Source: Acidobacteriota bacterium
Lineage (GTDB): Bacteria > Acidobacteriota > Vicinamibacteria > Vicinamibacterales > Vicinamibacteraceae
Length of the DNA stretch: 5,010 bases
Reading direction: 5' to 3'
NCBI GenBank assembly: GCA_023427865.1
Contig: JAEYZV010000226.1
Location: 1 to 5,010, forward strand
Both the position numbers and the translations under genes were made by a program. Numbering within the stretch: the stretch's first letter is position 1; each line of letters starts with the position of its first letter. Positions 1 to 4,989 of this stretch are shown piece after piece. The notes under the pieces were generated by a model. The model was not told the DNA's origin. It did not search any database and saw only the letters and a program-made list of their open reading frames with translations.

Positions 1-870
1 TACTACGACGCGTTCGTGCGACGGCGCCTCGTGCACGAGCAGCAGGCACAGCAGCAGGCCATGAGCGTCCTCGGCAACGCCTTGAGGCTCGGCGCCGCGA
101 CGGCGATGAGCGAGGCGGAACGCCACCTCGCAGCCGGCACGCAGCCAGTGGCGGCCGACCTGCGCACCCGGGTGTTCCAGCTCGCCGAGGCGCTCTACCA
201 GAGCGTGCGGATGCAGTTGTCGGTGCCGCTGTATCGCGCCATCGGCGTCGGCCGGGGCGCCAACCTCGACCTGATCGACGCGCCGTTGAACGACCGCGTG
301 TGGATCGCCGAGCAGTTCGCGGCCATCCGCGCGATGCCGTCGGAGCGGGAGAAGCTCGTGGCGCTCGACCGCATCGCGAATTGGACCGACCCCGGCCCTG
401 GCGGCTTCTACGACGATCTCGGCGCGCCGGGCGCTCAGCCACGCCTCGTCGCGCCACCAGACTTTCGCAGCGACCCGGGCCCCTATCAGTCAGGGCTCAC
501 GGGCTTCGGCATGGTGCCCAACTGGCGGATGTCGTGGATGAGCCACGCCGAAGCGTTCTACGATGGCGCGCTGCAGATGAAGTACGAGGGCCTCGACCCG
601 GACGCGTCCTACAAGGTGCGCGTGGTGTACGCCGGCGACGTATACAGCCAGAATGTGCGCGTGCGCCTGACCGCCGACGAGTCCCACGAGGTGCATGGCC
701 CGATGGCCAAGCCGTCACCGGTGGCGCCCGTGGAGTTCGCGATCCCGAAGGCCGTCACCGCCGACGGCGTGCTCATGCTGACGTGGCGGGTCGATCCGGG
801 GATCGGCGGCGCCGGGAGGGGCAACCAGGTGGGCGAGGTGTGGTTGATGAAGGAGCCGGTGACACGATGA
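1..870 (+). CDS. C-terminal part of an uncharacterised large protein with a beta-rich terminal domain (5' truncated by the window)
   Basis: The frame is open from base 1 to the TGA at 868-870 and gives 289 residues. The GTG at 16 is only an internal valine, and there is no start signal, so the gene begins outside the window. The first ~100 residues look alpha-helical, with Gln-rich and Ala/Glu/Arg-rich stretches, followed by a conserved-looking segment rich in VPLYRAIGVGRGANLD and NDRVWI. A motif NWTDPGPGGFYDDLG lies near residues 126-140. The last ~95 residues (LQMKYEGLDPDASYKVRVVY onward, ending in a GxGGxGRGNQVGEVWLMKE pattern) read as alternating beta strands, like a terminal beta-sandwich. 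I recall similar C-termini in large hypothetical, probably secreted proteins of Acidobacteria and Planctomycetes, but I cannot name an enzyme activity. The stop overlaps the aldolase start (ATGA), so the two are likely co-transcribed and translationally coupled. Coding status is clear; function is unknown. Confidence 0.85.
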   Translation, partial: YYDAFVRRRLVHEQQAQQQAMSVLGNALRLGAATAMSEAERHLAAGTQPVAADLRTRVFQLAEALYQSVRMQLSVPLYRAIGVGRGANLDLIDAPLNDRVWIAEQFAAIRAMPSEREKLVALDRIANWTDPGPGGFYDDLGAPGAQPRLVAPPDFRSDPGPYQSGLTGFGMVPNWRMSWMSHAEAFYDGALQMKYEGLDPDASYKVRVVYAGDVYSQNVRVRLTADESHEVHGPMAKPSPVAPVEFAIPKAVTADGVLMLTWRVDPGIGGAGRGNQVGEVWLMKEPVTR

Positions 871-1676
871 GCGACGGTCAGGCGGCGCCGATCTGGGTCA
901 ATCCCGTCAAGGCGCGGCTGCTGCGCGGTGAGTGCGTCGTCGGCATGCCCGTCACCTCGACGAGCGTGGACCTTGCGGCGCTCGCCGCGCGATCGGGCTT
1001 CGACTTCCTCTGGGTGGAGATGGAGCACAGCCCCATCACGCTCGAGACCCTGCGCCACATCGTGCTGGCGACGCGCGGAATGCCCGCCGTGCCCATCGCC
1101 CGTGTGCCCGGAGGCGAGACCTGGATGGCCAAGCGCGTGCTCGACCAGGGCGTGCACGGCGTGGTGTTCCCGTTCACGAGCACGCCTGAAGCCGCACGGA
1201 CGGCGGCGCAGGCGTGCCGCTATCCGCCGCGTGGGCGACGTGGATCGGGTGCAGGCCTGGCGGAGGGGACGTGGCCCGTCGTGCCGTCGTACTTCGACTC
1301 GGCCGACGCGCAGGTGCTCGTCGTCGTGGTGATCGAAGAGGCCGCCGGCGTGGAGCGCTGCGACGAGATCGCCGCGGTCGATGGCGTCGACGTGCTGTTC
1401 GTGGGCACGAGCGACCTGTCGTTCTCGATGGGCCATCGCGGCAACATGATGCATCCGGAGGTGCTGAAGGCGGCCGAGCGCGTGCGCGATGCCGCCCACC
1501 GGCACGGGAAGTACTGCGGGCGACCCGTGGCGTCGCCCGAGTCGCTGCAGCGCTTCGCTGCCGACGGGTTCCGCCTGTTCCATGCCGCGTCGGACCTGAC
1601 GTTGTTTGCCGAAGGCGCGCGCGCCTGGCTCGGCCCGCTCGGTCGCGCGGTCGGTGGTGAGCGTGCCGCGTACTGA
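867..1676 (+). CDS. HpcH/HpaI-family aldolase (class II, metal-dependent, 2-oxo-acid aldolase)
   Basis: A 269-residue protein of normal length for the HpcH/HpaI aldolase family, which uses a divalent metal for reversible aldol cleavage of 4-hydroxy-2-oxo acids to pyruvate (or a related 2-oxo acid) plus an aldehyde in the cytoplasm. Visible family signatures are FDFLWVEMEHS (residues 46-55, catalytic-type His54), IARVPGG (Arg79), AKRVLDQGVHGVVFPF (88-103), CRYPPRGRRGSG (117-128), VVIEEAAGVE with the metal-type Glu157, and LFVGTSDLSFSMG with the metal-type Asp183. Assignments follow alignment by eye to E. coli HpaI; all expected catalytic and metal residues are present. The loop reads GTSDL where HpaI-like enzymes usually have GPNDL, which suggests a distinct subfamily. 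The start is the ATG at 867, with AGGAG at 851-855 (11-base spacer) and a 4-base overlap with the upstream stop. The downstream TTT transporter suggests that an imported organic acid is its substrate or precursor. The exact substrate is not determinable. Confidence 0.93.
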   Translation: MSDGQAAPIWVNPVKARLLRGECVVGMPVTSTSVDLAALAARSGFDFLWVEMEHSPITLETLRHIVLATRGMPAVPIARVPGGETWMAKRVLDQGVHGVVFPFTSTPEAARTAAQACRYPPRGRRGSGAGLAEGTWPVVPSYFDSADAQVLVVVVIEEAAGVERCDEIAAVDGVDVLFVGTSDLSFSMGHRGNMMHPEVLKAAERVRDAAHRHGKYCGRPVASPESLQRFAADGFRLFHAASDLTLFAEGARAWLGPLGRAVGGERAAY

Positions 1677-1681
1677 CCGAG

Positions 1682-1709
1682 CACCGGGGATCGGGCCTCG
1701 GGTACCGGG
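1682..1709. repeat. Degenerate heptamer tandem repeat (NNNCGGG x4)
   Basis: Four consecutive 7-base units, CACCGGG, GATCGGG, CCTCGGG and TACCGGG, start six bases after the aldolase stop codon. Every unit ends in CGGG, while the first three bases vary. It lies in the aldolase-tctC gap. It resembles the heptameric short tandem repeats seen between genes in several bacterial groups. No function is evident. Confidence 0.6.
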
Positions 1710-1726
1710 TGCCCGCAGGTTCGTGG

Positions 1727-1748
1727 GCGTCGACCTTCAGGCCGACGC
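1727..1748. repeat. Intergenic hairpin A (9-base arms, TTCA loop)
   Basis: GCGTCGACC (1727-1735) and GGCCGACGC (1740-1748) pair with one A-C mismatch around a TTCA loop. No T-run follows, so it is a poor candidate for an intrinsic terminator. With the neighbouring 21-base tandem and hairpin B it may be one arm of a composite REP-like intergenic element spanning about 1720-1818. Confidence 0.6.
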
Positions 1749-1752
1749 AAGA

Positions 1753-1794
1753 GCCGCGGTGGCGGAGGTGGATGCCGCGGTGGCGGAGATGGAC
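1753..1794. repeat. 21-base tandem duplication overlapping the tctC start
   Basis: Two adjacent 21-base units (1753-1773 and 1774-1794) differ at only two positions. Each contains GCCGCGGTGGCGGAG. Because 21 is a multiple of three, the tctC frame stays open through it (AAVAEVD / AAVAEMD). The second unit carries the only ATG close to the signal peptide (1789), so one of the two substitutions (G to A) created the likely start codon of the binding protein. Confidence 0.75.
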
Positions 1795-2790
1795 GCCTCG
1801 GCGAGGCGTCCCTACCGGCCCGAGCTGTGGTCGCGGAGGAACGTCCTGCGCCTCGGCATCGCCGCGACGTCGTCGATTGTCGCGGCAGGTTGCAGTCGCG
1901 AGGAAGGCGCATGGCCGTCGCGCGAGGTGCGCGTCGTCGTGCACGCGGCGCCGGGCGGCATGTCCGACACCGTCGCCCGATTCACGTCGCGGGGGTTGAA
2001 CGACACGCTCGGCGTGCCGGTGCTCTGCGAGAACCGGGTCGGTGCCATGGGGGCCGTGGCGTTCTCGGCCGTCAAGCACGCGGAACCGGACGGGTACATG
2101 GTCGGCTACGCGCCGGTGGAACTCGCCATCGTCCCGCACCTTCGGTACGTGGACCTGTCGCTCGACGACTTCGACGTCCTCGCGCGGCACCACCGCGCGC
2201 CTGCCGCACTCGCGGTGCCCACGTCCTCGCCCTACCGCACCCTCCGCGAGTTCCTGGAGGCGGCGCGTGGCGGCGCACGGATCGCGATGGGCGCGGCCGG
2301 GCCGTTGAGCGTGTGGCACCTCGGTGTGCTCGCGCTGGGGCGGGCGCTCGGTCGCACGTTCGTGTTCGCGCCGTTCCCGGGATCCGGACCGTCCACGACC
2401 GCGCTGCTCGGCGGACACCTGGATGCGGTGATGGCCGGCGTGCCCGAAGTACAGGCGCTCGTGCGGGGCGGCGCGGTGCGACTGCTCGGCATCATGGCCG
2501 ACGCCCCCTCGCCGGTGTTCCCCGAAGCGGTGACGTTCCGGAGCGAGGGCCTCGATCTGATCTTCGAAGCGTGGGGTGGCTTCATGATGCCGAAGGGGGT
2601 TCCGCAGGACAGGCTCGCTCGCCTCGAGGAAGAGGTCCTGGCGGCCTTCCAGCAGCCGGCGTTCCTGACGTACTGCCGGACGGCGGGGCTCGACGTGCAG
2701 CCGCTGCCCTCGGCGGCCTTCCGCGAGTTCGTCCAGTCCGAGACGACGAGGTACGCGCGGCTCGTGCGCGAGTTCGGGTTCGTGCGCTGA
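1789..2790 (+). CDS. tctC: Tripartite tricarboxylate transporter substrate-binding lipoprotein (TctC/Bug family)
   Basis: A 333-residue protein, typical for Bug/TctC receptors that bind carboxylates outside the inner membrane and deliver them to TctA/TctB. The N-terminus has SRRNVLR (residues 15-21, Tat-like twin arginine), a hydrophobic stretch and the lipobox VAAGC with Cys35, so it is probably a Tat-exported lipoprotein. Family motifs are WPSREVRVVVHAAPGGMSD (42-60), ENRVGAMGAV (81-90), AEPDGYMVGY (98-107), FPGSGPSTTALLGGHLDAV (196-214) and GFMMPKGVPQDRL (264-276). The ATG at 1789 is chosen because it is the last ATG/GTG/TTG start before the signal peptide. The frame is open upstream, with GTG codons at 1723, 1759, 1768 and 1780. 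GGAGG (1764-1768) is 20 bases from the ATG but 11 from GTG 1780, so that GTG is a real alternative. The stop overlaps tctB by one base. Confidence 0.92.
   Translation: MDASARRPYRPELWSRRNVLRLGIAATSSIVAAGCSREEGAWPSREVRVVVHAAPGGMSDTVARFTSRGLNDTLGVPVLCENRVGAMGAVAFSAVKHAEPDGYMVGYAPVELAIVPHLRYVDLSLDDFDVLARHHRAPAALAVPTSSPYRTLREFLEAARGGARIAMGAAGPLSVWHLGVLALGRALGRTFVFAPFPGSGPSTTALLGGHLDAVMAGVPEVQALVRGGAVRLLGIMADAPSPVFPEAVTFRSEGLDLIFEAWGGFMMPKGVPQDRLARLEEEVLAAFQQPAFLTYCRTAGLDVQPLPSAAFREFVQSETTRYARLVREFGFVR
1791..1811. repeat. Perfect hairpin B at the 5' end of tctC
   Basis: GGACGCCTCG (1791-1800) and CGAGGCGTCC (1802-1811) are perfect inverted repeats separated by one base, which folds as a 9-bp stem with a 3-base loop. 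It begins two bases after the A of the presumed tctC start codon, so in mRNA it would sit within the initiation region and could lower tctC translation. CCTACC follows rather than a T-run, so it is not a standard terminator. Confidence 0.65.
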
Positions 2791-3197
2791 TGACGGGCCC
2801 ACGCATCGTCGCGGCGGTGCTCGCCGCCCTCGCCGTCGCCATCCTCGTCACCACGTTCACCTATCCGCCCGGCGCCCGGGGCGTGCCGGGGCCGGCGATG
2901 ATGCCGCGAGGGCTCGGCCTCGCGCTGCTCGCGACGGCCTTGTTCCTGCTGCGGTTCCCGGGCACGGGGGCGCCGCCGTTCGTGCGTCACCGCGCCGCGG
3001 TGCTGACCACGATGGCGGCACTGGCCGTCTACGCAGTGCTCTGGCGCGTCGTGCCGTACGGTGTGCTGACCGGCGCGTTCGTGCTCGTCTTCCTGCGGCT
3101 CACCGGCTTGCACTGGCGCGGCGCGACGATCGCGGCAGTCGTCATGGCCACCATCCTCAGCCTGTTGTTCGAACAGGGGCTGGGAGTGAGGTTCTAG
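2790..3197 (+). CDS. tctB: TctB-like small membrane subunit of the tripartite tricarboxylate transporter
   Basis: A 135-residue, strongly hydrophobic protein, slightly short for TctB (usually about 140-160). Four to five membrane segments are visible at about residues 5-24, 38-55, 70-86, 90-106 and 111-128. A GPAMMPRGLGLALL stretch (35-48) matches the family's characteristic GPxxxPRxLG element between the first two helices. In TTT systems this poorly conserved subunit partners TctA in the inner membrane. The ATG at 2790 shares its A with the tctC stop (TGATG) and has no strong Shine-Dalgarno of its own, so translation is probably coupled to tctC. It lies between tctC and tctA, the normal place for this subunit. 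The gene ends in the repeated module GTGAGGTTCTAG, encoding VRF-stop. Confidence 0.88.
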   Translation: MTGPRIVAAVLAALAVAILVTTFTYPPGARGVPGPAMMPRGLGLALLATALFLLRFPGTGAPPFVRHRAAVLTTMAALAVYAVLWRVVPYGVLTGAFVLVFLRLTGLHWRGATIAAVVMATILSLLFEQGLGVRF

Positions 3198-3199
3198 CC

Positions 3200-3349
3200 A
3201 TGCTCCGGACGCTTCGCGGCCTCGCATGGCAACGGTCATCCCGGCGCCGTTGGCGGCGCCGTGAGGTTCTAGCCATGCTCCGGACGCTCCGCGGCCTCGC
3301 ATGGCAACGGTCATCCCGGCGGGCCATTCGCCGCGCCGTGAGGTTCTAG
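3200..3349 (+). CDS. Possible small Arg-rich repeat ORF between tctB and tctA (49 aa, doubtful)
   Basis: The ATG in repeat copy 1, two bases after the tctB stop, opens a frame of 49 residues ending at TAG 3347-3349, two bases before the tctA ATG. The peptide is two 24-25 residue repeats, each starting MLRTLRGLAWQRSSRR, with 17 arginines in total. GAGG at 3188-3191 (8-base spacer) is a reasonable RBS. A second in-frame ATG with its own GAGG lies at 3275. No family is recognised, and the composition suggests a by-product of a repeat rather than a functional protein. Its possible role is to carry ribosomes from the tctB stop to the tctA start. Whether it is translated is unknown. Confidence 0.3.
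   Translation: MLRTLRGLAWQRSSRRRWRRREVLAMLRTLRGLAWQRSSRRAIRRAVRF
3242..3261. repeat. GC hairpin in the tctB-tctA spacer
   Basis: CGGCGCCG (3242-3249), a TTGG loop and CGGCGCCG (3254-3261) form a perfect 8-bp stem at the tail of the first insert, reaching the first base of repeat copy 2. The second insert has only a weaker 5-bp version (CGGCG 3317-3321 with CGCCG 3329-3333). No T-tract follows. It could attenuate, pause or stabilise the mRNA between tctB and tctA. Confidence 0.6.
3340..3343 (+). promoter_or_regulatory. Ribosome binding site of tctA (third repeat copy)
   Basis: GAGG lies 8 bases before the ATG at 3352, a good Shine-Dalgarno distance. It decides in favour of ATG 3352 over the in-frame ATG at 3301, which lies inside the repeat insert and would add a non-hydrophobic 17-residue extension not expected for TctA. 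Identical GAGG-ATG pairs occur in the other two repeat copies. Confidence 0.65.
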
Positions 3350-3351
3350 CC

Positions 3352-4869
3352 ATGCCCGGCGATCCGATGCTCCTGCTGGCGCCGCTGCTGTCGGTCGACG
3401 CGTGGTTGTACGTCCTGGTCGGCGTCGGCCTCGGCGTGCTCTTCGGCAGCCTCCCGGGCTTCACGGCGACGATGGGGCTGGCGGTGCTCACGCCTTTCAC
3501 GTTCTGGGTGGCCCCCGACCAGGCGATGGCGATGCTGCTCGGGCTGCTCGTGTCGGCGATCTTCAGCGGCGGCGTGCCGGCGATCCTGCTCAACACGCCG
3601 GGTACGCCCGCGTCCATCGCCATGACGTGGGACGGCTATCCGCTTGCTCGCCAGGGCCGCGCCGGCCTGGCACTCGGCCTCAACGCCGTCGGTGCGTTCC
3701 TCGGGATCTTCCTCAGCCTCGTCGTGCTCCTGATCGCCGCGCTGCCGTTGTCGCGGCTCGCGCTGCGATTCGGTCCGGCCGAGTATTTCGCGGTCGCGGT
3801 GTTCGGCCTCAGCACCATCGTCGGCGTGTCGGGCGGATCGATGCTCAAGGGGCTGGCGATGGGCATCATCGGCCTGCTCCTCGCGGTCATCGGCCTCGAC
3901 TCGATCACCGGCTACCCGCGGTTCACGTTCGGCCAGCCGGAGCTGCTCGACGGCGTGTCGTTCATCCCGGTGATGGTCGGCCTGTTCGGCATCGCGGAGG
4001 TGTTCACGCAGATGGTGGGCCCGCCGCGGCAGCAGCTCGAGGCGACGGCGCAGACGTCGGGCATGCTGCCGACCCGCGACGAGGCGCGCCCGCTGTGGTC
4101 GCACGGCCTGCGCGGATCGTTGATGGGGATCTGGATCGGCATCATGCCGGCCGCGGGCGCCGACGTCGGCGCGATCCTCGCGTGGGATCAGAGCCGGCGC
4201 TTCTCGAAGACGCCGGAGAAGTTCGGCAAGGGGTCGCTCGAGGGGCTGGTCGCCGCGACGACGGGCGCCAACGCCGGGATCGGCGGCTCGCTGGTCACGA
4301 CGCTCGCCCTCGGGATCCCGGGGGATTCCGCGGCGGCGGTGCTCATCGGGGCGCTGCTGATGCACGGCCTGCAGCCGGGGCCGCTGCTGTTCCGCAACCG
4401 TCCGGATCTCGTGGCGACGATCGTCGCGCTCGTGTTCATGGCGTCGCTGGTCACGCTGGTCTGGGGGCTGATCGGCGCGCGCGTGCTCACGAAGATCCTC
4501 CGCATCCGCGACCAGTTCCTGTGGGCGACCGTGCTCATCGTCGCACTCGGCGGCAGCTACGCGCTGAACCAGTCCACCGGAGATGTGTGGACGGCCGTCC
4601 TTGCGGGTGTGTTCGGCTTCATGCTGCGGCAACAGGGGTTCCCCATGGGGCCGCTCGTGCTGGCGCTGATCCTCGGGCCGATGGCCGAGTCGAACCTGCG
4701 GCGCGCGCTCGCGCTGTCGGAGGGGGCGATCTCGGTGCTCGTGACGCGGCCGATCTCGCTGCTCTTCCTGGTGCTCGCGGCGCTGACGTTGCTGTGGCCG
4801 CTCTTCAGCAGGCGAGGCGCCGACAGCCGCCTGCGGGACTCGAGCGTCCCCGACAGCGACACGCTGTGA
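3352..4869 (+). CDS. tctA: TctA large membrane subunit of the tripartite tricarboxylate transporter
   Basis: A 505-residue polytopic inner-membrane protein of full family length with roughly 10-12 hydrophobic segments. It is the translocating subunit that works with TctB and the TctC receptor. Landmarks are FGSLPGFTATMGLAVLTPF (residues 31-49), GGVPAILLNTPGTPASIA (73-90) with DGYPLARQGRAG (94-105), GLDSITGYPRFTFGQPELLDG (181-201), KFGKGSLEGL (290-299), LGIPGDSAAAVLIGALLMHG (320-339) with LQPGPLLF (340-347), and GFPMGPLVLALILGPMAESNLRRAL (429-453). The cytoplasmic-type loop is PAAGAD (266-271), where many relatives have PGAGGD or PGAGAD, and ATTGANAGIGG replaces the more usual E-x-ANNA pattern, suggesting a divergent subgroup. 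The C-terminal tail (487-505) is hydrophilic. It is the last gene of the operon, with a long inverted repeat starting one base after its stop. Confidence 0.95.
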   Translation: MPGDPMLLLAPLLSVDAWLYVLVGVGLGVLFGSLPGFTATMGLAVLTPFTFWVAPDQAMAMLLGLLVSAIFSGGVPAILLNTPGTPASIAMTWDGYPLARQGRAGLALGLNAVGAFLGIFLSLVVLLIAALPLSRLALRFGPAEYFAVAVFGLSTIVGVSGGSMLKGLAMGIIGLLLAVIGLDSITGYPRFTFGQPELLDGVSFIPVMVGLFGIAEVFTQMVGPPRQQLEATAQTSGMLPTRDEARPLWSHGLRGSLMGIWIGIMPAAGADVGAILAWDQSRRFSKTPEKFGKGSLEGLVAATTGANAGIGGSLVTTLALGIPGDSAAAVLIGALLMHGLQPGPLLFRNRPDLVATIVALVFMASLVTLVWGLIGARVLTKILRIRDQFLWATVLIVALGGSYALNQSTGDVWTAVLAGVFGFMLRQQGFPMGPLVLALILGPMAESNLRRALALSEGAISVLVTRPISLLFLVLAALTLLWPLFSRRGADSRLRDSSVPDSDTL

Positions 4870-4967
4870 AATTGCAGAATTGGAGAATTTCAGAATGTCA
4901 TCACCACCGCCAACCTTCGAGGCATGGCTGAACGTGATGAATTCTGAAATTCTCCAATTCTGAAATT
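4870..4967. repeat. Long AT-rich inverted repeat after tctA (arms 35/34 bases, 29-base loop)
   Basis: The left arm 4870-4904 and right arm 4934-4967 are complementary at 33 of 35 positions, with one mismatch and one single-base indel, around a 29-base loop (4905-4933). The arms are AT-rich and stand out sharply from the surrounding GC-rich sequence. They also carry an internal direct repeat: AATTCTGAAATT at 4940-4951 and 4956-4967, mirrored with single changes at 4870-4881 and 4886-4897. In RNA this is a stem of more than 30 bp directly after the tctA stop, which could protect the transcript 3' end or help termination, though no T-run follows. The composition and nested symmetry also fit a dispersed or MITE-like element. 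Function is unknown. Confidence 0.93.
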
Positions 4968-4989
4968 GTGTCATTGCAGCGGCGATCGC

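Larger units (their letters stand above)
3186..3354 (+). repeat. Triplicated RBS-stop-ATG module with two copies of an intervening insert
   Basis: The 17-base sequence GTGAGGTTCTAGCCATG occurs exactly three times, at 3186-3202, 3261-3277 and 3338-3354. Copy 1 is the tctB 3' end and copy 3 carries the tctA start codon and its RBS. Between them are two related inserts of 58 and 60 bases (3203-3260, 3278-3337). These are nearly identical for about 44 bases (T to C at 3212/3287) and then diverge in a GC-rich palindromic tail. Unit lengths are 75 and 77 bases. Each insert begins so that GCCATGC pairs with GCATGGC 20 bases on (3197-3203 with 3224-3230; 3272-3278 with 3299-3305). It could be a tandem duplication, or two insertions of a small element with long target duplications. 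Confidence 0.95.

Noticed and set aside
300..866. Upstream extension of the aldolase frame to an ATG at 300
   Set aside because: The extra 189 residues are Arg-rich, out of frame with the supported upstream gene, and the aldolase family starts near the ATG at 867.
1606..1788. Longer TctC starting at the ATG at 1606
   Set aside because: It would overlap the aldolase 3' end and put 61 residues of Arg/Ala-rich, repeat-derived sequence before a normal-looking signal peptide.
1791..1811. Intrinsic terminator after the aldolase
   Set aside because: The hairpin is strong, but no T-run follows on either strand and it lies within the tctC initiation region.
1174..2802. 542-codon open frame on the minus strand opposite the aldolase and tctC
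   Set aside because: Low-complexity Arg/His-rich translation with no family motifs. It overlaps two well-supported genes and is explained by high GC at third positions.
3301..3351. tctA start at the in-frame ATG at 3301
   Set aside because: It lies inside the repeat insert, adds a non-conserved hydrophilic stretch, and the GAGG at 3340 clearly serves the ATG at 3352.
3186..3354. CRISPR array
   Set aside because: There are only three 17-base repeats, and the intervening segments are near-identical to each other rather than unique spacers.
3346..4974. 542-codon open frame on the minus strand opposite tctA
   Set aside because: It is antisense to a strongly conserved TctA, rich in Arg/His/Glu/Gln as expected for the shadow of a GC-rich gene, and has no recognisable domain.
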